From Actinomycetota bacterium (GTDB lineage: Bacteria; Actinomycetota; Actinomycetes; S36-B12; UBA10799): DNA of 7,242 nucleotides. Positions 1-5,534 of this stretch are shown piece after piece (the stretch's first letter is position 1; each line of letters starts with the position of its first letter). The notes under the pieces were generated by a model. The model searched no databases and had not been told where the DNA came from. It worked only from the letters and a program-made list of their open reading frames with translations. Where the stretch lies: NCBI GenBank assembly GCA_030837445.1, contig JAUPKM010000424.1, positions 1 through 7,242 on the forward strand. The letters run 5' to 3'. Both the position numbers and the translations under genes were made by a program.

Positions 1-337
1 CGCCGCCAGTCCGCCGCGCGGTGCGTCTACGGCTCAGGGAACCGCCGTAGCGGAGGTCCCCCCTTGCGGACTTGCGACTTGCGTACGTGAACCATGACCC
101 TCCTGAGCGCTGTGATGATTCGGGTGGGAAACCTGACGGCCGAGTACACCTAGTGCGCATCTCCCGTTGCTTGGGTTCGTGGCGGCATCGTGGGGTGCCG
201 ATATACCTGCTTCAGGAAGGGCGGTCAGCTCATGATCCCGTGGTGGGTGGGAAGCGGGCCGCCCCTCTCCCAGCCCGTACTGGTGAACGCCAGTATTCGA
301 TGAGTCGGTATTCACGACCCCGAGACCGTTCTTGCCA
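1..337. other. Non-coding or unassigned left flank
   Basis: No gene is supported here. The open frames on both strands have no recognisable protein character, and one of them runs into the 3' end of the next gene. Visible structure: an inverted repeat CTACGG/CCGTAG at 27-32 and 45-50, three CTTGCG units at 63-83, and an inverted repeat TACTGG/CCAGTA at 278-283 and 290-295. The last lies about 45 bases beyond the stop of the minus-strand gene that ends at 338 and could be a weak terminator, but no T-tract follows it. The stretch could be intergenic DNA or a decayed gene. Confidence 0.5.
278..295 (-). terminator. Possible weak hairpin downstream of the 175-aa gene
   Basis: Perfect 6-bp arms TACTGG/CCAGTA with a 6-base loop, about 45 bases beyond the TAA stop at 338-340. 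There is no T-run after it on the minus strand, so it is only a candidate factor-independent terminator or an RNA-stabilising structure. Confidence 0.2.
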
Positions 338-865
338 TTAGGTCCCATCGGGAAAGGAATCGATCACCTGCCGCGCGCGCTCGGTCTGCCGGTCGCAGTG
401 GTCGACCGGGATGACCGGCTGCAGCACCCGTGCGTTCACGAGGGTGAGGTAGAGCGGGTCTGCGGGTGTCACGCCAATGGCAGTGCACGAGTTGGGCATC
501 GGCAGAAGTTCGTCGGGTGTCGCCAAGGCGTCGAGAAGGGCCTGAACCTGCGCCTGCGACACTGCGGGGCCGTCTCCGGCTGCCTCTCTTCCGGCAGTGT
601 CGACGTTTGTCCAGGTGGTGAACCCCGCCGCTGCTGGATGGCGGCAGATCGTCACTGATCCCACCTGTTCGGCCGTGAGCGCCGCGTTGATGCGTGCCGG
701 GGTCATGTCGGGAACGTCCATGCCGCCGCACTCGTAGGCCAGGACCTCCGTCGGCGCCGCCACCGTGTATCCGGGCGGGTTGGGTCCGGCCCAGCGCGCG
801 AACACTGCCACGCCGACGAACACGAGTCCCGCCACAAGGAAGGAGATGGGAATACGTGTCTTCAT
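338..865 (-). CDS. Putative membrane-anchored or exported four-cysteine protein (175 aa), unknown function
   Basis: I do not recognise the family. The N-terminus has the form of a signal anchor: positively charged MKTR, then a hydrophobic stretch at about residues 5-23 (IPISFLVAGLVFVGVAVFA), then a Pro/Gly-rich linker. The remaining ~145 residues are hydrophilic. Four cysteines (C46 in YECGG, C74 in TICRH, one in PNSCTA, one in VDHCD) all lie after the hydrophobic segment, so two disulfides in an extracytoplasmic domain are plausible. No lipobox cysteine is evident. I chose ATG 865 because a GGGGG purine run lies about 4-8 bases upstream; GTG 868 and GTG 877 are in-frame alternatives. It is last in the minus-strand series, 73 bases after the 162-aa gene, but a strong hairpin at the end of that gene may separate their transcription. 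Confidence 0.7.
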   Translation of the reverse strand: MKTRIPISFLVAGLVFVGVAVFARWAGPNPPGYTVAAPTEVLAYECGGMDVPDMTPARINAALTAEQVGSVTICRHPAAAGFTTWTNVDTAGREAAGDGPAVSQAQVQALLDALATPDELLPMPNSCTAIGVTPADPLYLTLVNARVLQPVIPVDHCDRQTERARQVIDSFPDGT

Positions 866-938
866 CACAGCCCCCACGGTCGCAGCCGGGCCAGGCGCGT
901 CACCCGGTCCCGTGCGGCGAGTCTGTCACTAGCAACAC

Positions 939-1427
939 TCACGGACTTGGCCGTGTTGGCCAAGTCAGGGTGTTTGCAGCGGCGTCACTGATCTCGGTGT
1001 TCGTCACGCGGACACTTCTCTCGCCGAGCACCGACGGCCAGTCAACGTGCAAGTGGACAGTGTTATCGAGTTCCTCAGGGTTGAAGGGGAACCACAGATC
1101 GTAGGTGGATAGGGCTGGGTCACCTGGGTGCTCAGGGTGCAGGACCGAGCCGCCCTGAATCTCGGCCAGGATCGTGCGTCGCCCCACTGCCAGCCAGACA
1201 CTGGGGCCGACGGTGTCGGACCGCTTTGGTCCTGCGAATCCCGTCACCGGATCCACCACCAACGCGTGGCCGAGCACTGTCACGGTGACGAACAAGCCAT
1301 CGGGAGACGCTTTAAACCCGCTCACGCGCAGGGACGAGTCGCTGACCGTCCAGGTGGTCTCACGGGAACGCTCGAATTCGCCCGGAGCCACAGTTTTAGG
1401 GGCAGCCAATCGTCCACCCTCAGCCAC
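939..1427 (-). CDS. Hypothetical soluble, probably beta-rich protein (162 aa)
   Basis: Family not identified. The protein has no membrane segment or signal peptide and no cysteine. It is rich in alternating hydrophobic/polar stretches, such as LFVTVTVLGHALVV, VWLAVGRRTILAEI and NTVHLHVDWPSV, which suggests a beta-sandwich-like fold; this is inference from pattern only. I prefer GTG 1427: an AAGGAA-type ribosome site lies about 7 bases upstream, and this start overlaps the stop of the two-helix membrane gene (TGA at 1420-1422) by 8 nt, typical of coupled translation. A longer reading from GTG 1478 (179 aa) is possible. The upstream partner is broken by an insertion sequence, so expression of this gene may now depend on read-through from the element. 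Confidence 0.7.
   Translation of the reverse strand: MAEGGRLAAPKTVAPGEFERSRETTWTVSDSSLRVSGFKASPDGLFVTVTVLGHALVVDPVTGFAGPKRSDTVGPSVWLAVGRRTILAEIQGGSVLHPEHPGDPALSTYDLWFPFNPEELDNTVHLHVDWPSVLGERSVRVTNTEISDAAANTLTWPTRPSP
944..966 (-). terminator. Strong hairpin at the 3' end of the 162-aa gene
   Basis: Perfect 9-bp inverted repeat GACTTGGCC / GGCCAAGTC with a 5-base loop. Outer partial pairing (AACAC at 934-938 with GTGTT at 970-974) extends it imperfectly. It overlaps the last codons of the minus-strand gene whose stop is at 939-941. No T-tract follows on the minus strand, so it resembles the U-less hairpins proposed as terminators in high-GC actinobacteria. It could also protect the mRNA 3' end. 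The position between two genes supports a transcript boundary. Confidence 0.45.
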
Positions 1428-1774
1428 GGTCAGTTCCTTCCGACCCCCGCCACTCTCGATCCGAAGCTCTGGTCGCACGCAGGCCCGTGAACCCGAGGAG
1501 TAGTAGTGTCACCGCCACACAGATGAGTCCAAGGATGCCCAGCCATGCCGAGGAGGAGTGAAGCGACACCGACTCACCGGGCCGCAGCCAGGTGGCATGG
1601 GTGAAGGTGCAGGCGTTTCCCATGTACTCCCACGACCATTGAGCCTCCCCGAAGGTTGAATCATCGACGGGGTCCGGGCAGGCGAAGGGGGAACCAGCCA
1701 CGACCAGCGCCAGGTAGGCGGCGTATAGGACCGCCAGGCAGGCCCACCCGACGGTGAGCACAAGCCAAGTGACC
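1420..1774 (-). pseudogene. 3' fragment of an IS-interrupted two-helix membrane protein gene
   Basis: This holds about codons 31-148 and the TGA stop of a gene whose start lies beyond the insertion sequence. Joining bases 3297-3206 to 1774-1420 gives exactly 447 nt with no internal stop, a 148-aa protein. The fragment contains both predicted transmembrane helices of the intact protein: about residues 34-57 (WLVLTVGWACLAVLYAAYLA, then LVVA) and 108-127 (WLGILGLICVAVTLLLLGFT). Between them lies a ~50-residue loop with C63 and C86, plausibly extracytoplasmic and disulfide-bonded; a short basic/acidic tail follows. No known family recognised. The frame stays open upstream through both copies of the IS end repeat, so the fragment might still be translated from a start inside the element or from GTG in the first helix. 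The next gene overlaps its stop. Confidence 0.8.
1767..1774. repeat. Target site duplication, copy 1 (AAGTGACC)
   Basis: AAGTGACC directly abuts the outer copy of the IS inverted repeat and is repeated exactly at 3198-3205 on the other side. Eight bases is the usual duplication length for IS256-family transposition, so this fixes the outer boundary of the element at 1775. Confidence 0.93.
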
Positions 1775-1801
1775 GGGTCTGTAACAAACTTTGTGTTTGG
1801 G
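1775..1801. repeat. Outer copy of the IS terminal inverted repeat (27-bp tandem unit 1)
   Basis: Identical at all 27 positions to the adjacent unit 1802-1828. It begins GGGTCTGTAACAAAC and ends TTTGGG. The target duplication lies directly outside this copy, so this is the end of the element as now inserted. Confidence 0.93.
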
Positions 1802-1830
1802 GGGTCTGTAACAAACTTTGTGTTTGGGTC
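1802..1830. repeat. Inner copy of the IS terminal inverted repeat (right end)
   Basis: The first 27 bases equal the outer unit. With the following TC, this 29-base copy matches the opposite end at 26 of 29 positions. It ends five bases before the transposase stop codon (1836-1838), so it is probably the ancestral end of the element. Confidence 0.88.
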
Positions 1831-1835
1831 ATTGG

Positions 1836-3119
1836 CTAGTTGATGTTGAGTCGGTCGCCGTAGGTGATGGCGAGGGTGTTGAGGATGGATTTCCAGCCGG
1901 AGATGACTCCCGTTGGATTCTTGCGATTCGGTCGTCGTTCTAGCACCGTCAGGTACAGGACCTTGAGTGCTGCTTGTTCGGTGGGGAAGTGTCCGCGCCG
2001 GTTGGTGGCTTGCCGGAATCGGGCGTTGAGTGACTCGATGCCGTTGGTTGTGTAGATCAATTTCCTGATCTCTGGCGGGAAGTCCAGAAACGGCACGAAT
2101 TCGTTCCATGATCGCCGCCACATCGCCACCATAGCGGGATATTTGCTATCCCACCTGTCAGCGAAATCGGCGAATCGGGTTTCGGCCTCGGCGACGGTGG
2201 GTGCGGTGTAAATCGAGCGAAGGCCGGTGCTGACTTTCTGCCAGTCATGCCGTGACGAGTATCGGAAACTGTTGCGCACCAAATGCACAACGCAGGTCTG
2301 CACGGTGGCCAGCGGCCATGTCGCGTTGATCGCATCGGGTAGGCCTTTGAGTCCGTCGCAGCAGACGATGAACACGTCCTGGATTCCGCGGTTGCGCAGT
2401 TCGGTGAGTAGGTTCATCCATTGCTTCGCGCCTTCACCACCTGAAGGCCCGACCCACATGCCCAGCACGTCTCGCGTGCCATCCATCGTTATCCCCATCG
2501 CCACATATACGGGCCTGTTGGCCACGGTTCCTTCCCGAACTTTGATGACGATGGCATCGATCAGGATCACTGGATAGATCGCGTCCAGTGGCCGGTTCTG
2601 CCAGTTGTTCATGTCGTCGATAACGGAATCGGTGACCCGTGACACCATTTCGCGGCTGATATTCGCCCCGTAGATATCGGCGATGTGGTTGGCGATGTCA
2701 CCGGTGGTCATTCCCTTGGCATACAGCGATAGGACCGCTGCTTCGAACCCTTCCAAACGGCGGGCATGCTTCGGCACGATCAACGGCTCGAACGTCCCTT
2801 TGCGGTCGCGAGGCACTTGGATGGTGACCTCACCAATGTCGGTGCGGATCGTTTTTCGTGTCGACCCGTTCCGCAAATTCCCGCCACCATCACCCGGGGC
2901 CTGACCATGTTCGTATCCCAGGTGCTCACTCATCTCGACCTGCAACGCCGATTCCAGCGCTCGGCTCGTCAGTTCGTTAAGCAGGCCTCCCGGACCCGTG
3001 AGCTGTACACCCTGAGAGCGGGCCTGATCCACCAATAGTTGCGCCATCGCAGACATATCAAGATCGGCAGGAACCAACGTCCCCGACAGGGCCGAATCCT
3101 CGCTACTGTTCTCTTCCAT
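1836..3119 (-). CDS. IS256-family DDE transposase (427 aa), apparently intact
   Basis: Cuts and joins the ends of its own insertion sequence through a DDE-type (RNase H-like) catalytic domain. Numbered from ATG 3119, the acidic triad is visible as D188 (VILIDAIVIKVR), D255 (VCCDGLKG) and E362 (TTNGIESLNARFR). The family's C-x2-H motif sits between the second and third acids (C276, H279 in QTCVVHLVR). The N-terminal half carries the usual helical DNA-binding region (LLNELTSRALESALQVEM...HLGYE). Length is typical of the family's roughly 400 residues, and I see no frameshift. ATG 3119 is chosen because GGAGAA lies 8 bases upstream; the longer reading from GTG 3140 lacks this. The IS left end is 50 bases upstream of the start, leaving little room for a promoter. 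Confidence 0.96.
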   Translation of the reverse strand: MEENSSEDSALSGTLVPADLDMSAMAQLLVDQARSQGVQLTGPGGLLNELTSRALESALQVEMSEHLGYEHGQAPGDGGGNLRNGSTRKTIRTDIGEVTIQVPRDRKGTFEPLIVPKHARRLEGFEAAVLSLYAKGMTTGDIANHIADIYGANISREMVSRVTDSVIDDMNNWQNRPLDAIYPVILIDAIVIKVREGTVANRPVYVAMGITMDGTRDVLGMWVGPSGGEGAKQWMNLLTELRNRGIQDVFIVCCDGLKGLPDAINATWPLATVQTCVVHLVRNSFRYSSRHDWQKVSTGLRSIYTAPTVAEAETRFADFADRWDSKYPAMVAMWRRSWNEFVPFLDFPPEIRKLIYTTNGIESLNARFRQATNRRGHFPTEQAALKVLYLTVLERRPNRKNPTGVISGWKSILNTLAITYGDRLNIN

Positions 3120-3168
3120 GATTGATCTTCTCCAAACCACGGCCCGTAGCCGCGGAGTTCACGCCGAA

Positions 3169-3197
3169 GACTCAAACACAAAATTCGTTACAGACCC
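3169..3197. repeat. IS terminal inverted repeat (left end, upstream of transposase)
   Basis: Its reverse complement matches the inner right-end copy at 26 of 29 positions. The outermost GGGTCTGTAAC is identical at both ends. This end is single, unlike the opposite one. Confidence 0.92.
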
Positions 3198-3205
3198 AAG
3201 TGACC
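3198..3205. repeat. Target site duplication, copy 2 (AAGTGACC)
   Basis: Exact direct repeat of 1767-1774, immediately outside the left inverted repeat. In the interrupted gene these bases belong to codons 31-33 (R-V-T). Confidence 0.93.
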
Positions 3206-3297
3206 CGAAAGACGATCGATCGCCCCCTTCCCACGGGAATCCGAGGGCTTCCATCGCCACCTGCTGCAGCGACACCGGGTGTCGTCGGGTCAGTCAT
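3198..3297 (-). pseudogene. 5' fragment of the IS-interrupted membrane protein gene
   Basis: Begins at ATG 3297 (MTDPTTPGVAAAGG...) and encodes the ~30-residue hydrophilic N-terminal, presumably cytoplasmic, segment before running into the insertion sequence. GGGGG lies about 5-9 bases upstream of the start. The start overlaps the stop of the 64-aa gene as ATGA (3294-3297), a classic coupling arrangement, which is good evidence that both genes were real and co-translated. Without the element the frame continues into 1774-1420 for a 148-aa two-helix protein. As it stands only a short soluble peptide extended by IS-derived codons would be made, with no membrane helix from the original protein. 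Confidence 0.8.
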
Positions 3298-3488
3298 TGG
3301 CGCCCCCGGTTGGCTTGTTCAAGCAGGCTCCGTATCCCGCTGTCGGCAGCGTACTTCTTGGGTCGCATTTCCGGATCGCCGGGATGCATCGGCGTCCCTC
3401 GCGCATGCTCGGTCTCCTCGGTCGCGATGTTCCACCTCGGCCCGCTTGCTGAGTCTGATCGCTCCAGCGCGAGTTGGTCCAATGCCAT
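3294..3488 (-). CDS. Small hypothetical protein (64 aa), first gene of the minus-strand operon
   Basis: A charged, soluble peptide (MALDQLALERSDSASG... ending LLEQANRGRQ) with no cysteine, no membrane segment and no family I recognise. The C-terminal part SGIRSLLEQANRGR may form an amphipathic helix. Support for a real gene is mainly context: its TGA stop overlaps the ATG of the membrane-protein gene by 4 nt, and codon usage resembles that of the neighbours. No convincing ribosome site precedes ATG 3488 (the preceding bases are CCCCCGGATT), so a leaderless transcript or a different start is possible. It is read divergently from the four-helix membrane gene at 3537. Confidence 0.55.
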   Translation of the reverse strand: MALDQLALERSDSASGPRWNIATEETEHARGTPMHPGDPEMRPKKYAADSGIRSLLEQANRGRQ

Positions 3489-3536
3489 AATCCGGGGGAA
3501 GGCGTTCGCCTTTCAGACCGGCCGTCGGGGGTTGTC
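3489..3536. promoter_or_regulatory. Divergent intergenic region with palindromic candidate operator
   Basis: These 48 bases separate the start codons of two divergent genes and should hold regulatory sequence for both. At 3499-3512 lies a perfect inverted repeat AAGGCG-TT-CGCCTT. A CATAAT hexamer (3486-3491) could serve as a plus-strand -10 box, but no good -35 is seen at the right distance, and no consensus promoter is visible on the minus strand. Operator function is inferred from position and symmetry only. Confidence 0.35.
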
Positions 3537-3980
3537 ATGTGGGCGAAGGCCGCGGCGTCAGCGGTGGTGGGATACGGGTTCGGGACCCTGATCGCGCTGG
3601 CGTTGCTGTTGGGGGAGGGCGGCCCTGACCTCACCCTCGTCGGCCCCGGCTTCGTTCGTGCCCTGGCGGCCATCGGCGCGGCCGCTGTTCTCGTGGGTGT
3701 GGTCGCCGGGTGGGGCGCAGTCCGTGCCACCGGGCGTGGGCCGCGAGCGCTGCGCCTGTGGGCGCGCGGGGTCGGGATCGCTTCCGGCCTGTTCGTCGTT
3801 CCGGTGCTGGTGTTCTTCCAGGCCGGCAACGTCACTGATGCCACCGGCGGCACGTCTCCTGGGTCCTCATGGGGGATCCTCGTGTTGATCCTGGGCGGCC
3901 TTCTTGTCGGCTTGGTCGCGAGCTTGGGTTTGGTTTGTCGAGCCGTCCTCGACCACCAAGCGCGTGTGGCCGCGCAGTGA
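3537..3980 (+). CDS. Four-helix integral membrane protein (147 aa), unknown function
   Basis: Very hydrophobic, with four predicted transmembrane segments at about residues 5-26 (AAASAVVGYGFGTLIALALL), 40-62 (ALAAIGAAAVLVGVVAGW), 79-95 (GIASGLFVVPVLVFF) and 112-134 (WGILVLILGGLLVGLVASLG). Basic residues after helix 2 (RATGRGPRALRLWAR) suggest that loop is cytoplasmic. No catalytic or transport motif is seen and no family is recognised. I start it at ATG 3537, where a GGGGG run lies about 6-10 bases upstream; the frame is open back to 3474 (GTG), but that extension has no membrane-protein character and would overlap the divergent gene. It is convergent with the recombinase cassette, with 39 bases between the stops. 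Confidence 0.72.
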   Translation: MWAKAAASAVVGYGFGTLIALALLLGEGGPDLTLVGPGFVRALAAIGAAAVLVGVVAGWGAVRATGRGPRALRLWARGVGIASGLFVVPVLVFFQAGNVTDATGGTSPGSSWGILVLILGGLLVGLVASLGLVCRAVLDHQARVAAQ

Positions 3981-4011
3981 GCCACGGTATTCCGATCTGG
4001 CTGCTTTCACT
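3976..4011. terminator. Weak hairpin between convergent genes
   Basis: AGTGA (3976-3980) can pair with TCACT (4007-4011), and AGCCA (3980-3984) with TGGCT (3998-4002), leaving a bulge. It lies between two convergent stop codons, so a bidirectional terminator is plausible, but the stem is interrupted and no T-tract is present. Confidence 0.25.
3992..4003. repeat. Inverted 12-mer bracketing the recombinase cassette, left copy
   Basis: CCGATCTGGCTG here is the reverse complement of CAGCCAGATCGG at 7160-7171. The two copies lie just outside the last gene and upstream of the first gene of the recombinase cassette. A 12-base match can arise by chance in a window this size, so only the position makes it suggestive of element ends. 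Confidence 0.25.
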
Positions 4012-4019
4012 CTGAGTTG

Positions 4020-5534
4020 TCAGCTGGATGCCCTCGTCGGCCGGCTGGCGGCGTACTGCTGGAACTGGCTGGCGGCGATGGCTGCGTGACGGTGGATCGT
4101 GTTGTCGTTGTAGCCGAGCGACTTGGCGATCAGGGGTGCGGGCGCTTCCCGCACGAGCGTTCGTAAGGCAGCGTTGCGGGCTGCGCGCAGGTCGACTCCG
4201 TTGTTGCGGATCTTGGCCATCATCGTCTGCGCGGTGACGTGTTGTCCGGCTCGGATGCCTGGGAACAGCCAGGGTGACTCGACTCCGCTGGTGGTGCGGG
4301 TGGGGGAGCGATGGTCGCGGTGTTCCAGCAGGAGTGTGGCGAACGGCTCGGGAACCGGAGTGCGGACGCGTTGGAAGCGTAGGAAGGTGTTGCCGGACTC
4401 GTCGACTTCCACCGCGGAGACGGGTAGGGCGGCGATCCGAGTCAGGGGCTGGCCGTAGAGCAGGAGGAGCAAGGTGGCCACCCGCTCATCGCGTGGGACG
4501 TCGGTGTTGGTCAGACACCGCCGGATCCACTCCAGTCGGTGGTGGTGGTCCATCTCCGGGCCGTCGTTGGACTTGGTGCCGGGCATGGTCAGGCCGGTGG
4601 CAGTGCGGGACTGGACCGCCCAGGCGATGAATGGGCGGACGCGGGTGCGGGTGGAGTTGCCGGTGGCGAGCCACTGTTCCAGATCCAGCTGCGTGGTGGT
4701 GGCTAAGGGTTGGTGCTGCTCATGCAGCCACGTGAGGAACTGATCGGCGACGGTGATGCTTTGGCGGGCGTGGGCGATCGCGCCGTGTGTTGGTCGCCCC
4801 TCGTCGACCAACTTGCGGATAGCCACGACGAACTTCCACCGGGCGAACTGGCGGATGGTTCGACGGCGCTCACCGTCGGGTATGGCGGCAAGTTTCAGGT
4901 CCAGCCACCTCAGGAACCCGGGGAGGTGCCGGTCACGAGCGGGAAGGACTTCGGCTTGCACGAGCACATCCCGGATGTGTTCGGTGGTCTTTGAGTGGGG
5001 CAGCTCGTCCAAGGCCTCGTGGGTGTAGGCAATGGCGCCGGTCCCGAGTCCCGCGAGGAGTTCCGTGGCTTTGGGATTGAGAAGCCACGTCATAATGCTG
5101 GCCGGTCGCTCCACCTTGGCGAACTCCAGCAGCAACGCCCGGCCGCCTGGGTGATCCTCGGGGTGGAGCAGTTCAGTGAGTTGCAGCCGCAACGCACATC
5201 GTCGGCAGTTGCCGTCACGGTAGATCAGCGCCTCGTCACCACACGTTCCGCACTCGAAACTGCGTGTCACTCCTGCGCAGTCACAACATAAACGGATCCT
5301 GGTGCCCGGATCCAGTCCGGGAAGGAGTCGGTGGCTGTGGCAGCCGGGGCAGGTGCCGTAGGTGGCGGCGGCTTCTTCGAAGCACAGCCTGCATAACCTG
5401 CCGTCGGGCATCCGGGCCGACGCGCGGCGCATCGCACGCCCGCAACGGCAACAGGTCTTGTTTCCTTCCGCAACCCGCGGCCGGCCCCGTCGCCGGTTGC
5501 GCACCCACGGCTGGTCGGGGGGATCAGGAGTCAC
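4020..5534 (-). CDS. Zinc-ribbon protein with degenerate tyrosine-recombinase domain (504 aa)
   Basis: Residues ~25-115 hold six CxxC knuckles (C28/C31, C48/C51, C62/C65, C83/C86, C95/C98, C110/C113), enough for three zinc ribbons, after a basic tail (RNRRRGRPR) that may bind DNA. The C-terminal ~200 residues look like a phage-integrase/XerD catalytic fold: LLLLLYGQPLTRIAALPV around R366 matches the first arginine region, GVDLRAAR around R450 matches the HxLR region, and KSLGYNDNTIHRHAA matches the LGH...Y region. In these, V447 stands where HxxR histidine is expected, Y475 replaces the LGH histidine, and the catalytic tyrosine position reads His (H483). It is therefore probably an accessory, non-cleaving partner of the canonical recombinase. 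GTG 5534 overlaps the upstream stop by 11 nt, and no strong ribosome site is seen, consistent with coupling. Confidence 0.82.
   Translation of the reverse strand: MTPDPPDQPWVRNRRRGRPRVAEGNKTCCRCGRAMRRASARMPDGRLCRLCFEEAAATYGTCPGCHSHRLLPGLDPGTRIRLCCDCAGVTRSFECGTCGDEALIYRDGNCRRCALRLQLTELLHPEDHPGGRALLLEFAKVERPASIMTWLLNPKATELLAGLGTGAIAYTHEALDELPHSKTTEHIRDVLVQAEVLPARDRHLPGFLRWLDLKLAAIPDGERRRTIRQFARWKFVVAIRKLVDEGRPTHGAIAHARQSITVADQFLTWLHEQHQPLATTTQLDLEQWLATGNSTRTRVRPFIAWAVQSRTATGLTMPGTKSNDGPEMDHHHRLEWIRRCLTNTDVPRDERVATLLLLLYGQPLTRIAALPVSAVEVDESGNTFLRFQRVRTPVPEPFATLLLEHRDHRSPTRTTSGVESPWLFPGIRAGQHVTAQTMMAKIRNNGVDLRAARNAALRTLVREAPAPLIAKSLGYNDNTIHRHAAIAASQFQQYAASRPTRASS

Larger units (their letters stand above)
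1775..3197 (-). mobile_element. IS256-family insertion sequence with a duplicated right end
   Basis: A 1423-bp element containing one transposase gene, flanked by perfect 8-bp direct repeats AAGTGACC. The terminal inverted repeats match at 26 of 29 positions when 1802-1830 is compared with the reverse complement of 3169-3197. One end is present twice in tandem (1775-1801 and 1802-1828). Counting only the inner copy, the element would be 1396 bp. Family assignment rests on the transposase, the duplication length and the GGGTCTGTAAC-type ends. The element reads in the same direction as the gene it splits. It looks recent: the target duplication is perfect, the transposase is intact and the host gene can be restored without a frameshift. 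Confidence 0.95.

Noticed and set aside
27..50. Hairpin CTACGG...CCGTAG considered as an intron domain V or tRNA-like fold
   Set aside because: The loop and flanking bases do not match group II intron domain V, and no cloverleaf or CCA end can be drawn.
63..83. Three CTTGCG units as a repeat array or CRISPR-like feature
   Set aside because: Units are only 6 bases with 1-2 base gaps, and there are no spacers or longer repeats.
34..348. Open frames on both strands in the left flank (34-348 minus, 72-341 plus)
   Set aside because: The translations look like random high-GC sequence without domain or hydrophobic pattern, and the minus one overlaps the 3' end of a better-supported gene.
1420..2121. 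233-aa minus-strand frame taken as a single gene
   Set aside because: Its first ~115 codons are the shifted frame of the transposase; only the part below 1775 belongs to the interrupted membrane gene. Kept only as a read-through observation.
2227..3038. Plus-strand frames inside the insertion sequence
   Set aside because: Antisense shadows of the DDE transposase with no recognisable content.
3290..3985. Long minus-strand frame opposite the four-helix membrane gene
   Set aside because: Rich in Pro, Arg and Thr with no pattern; it is the antisense shadow of a convincing membrane protein and of the 64-aa gene.
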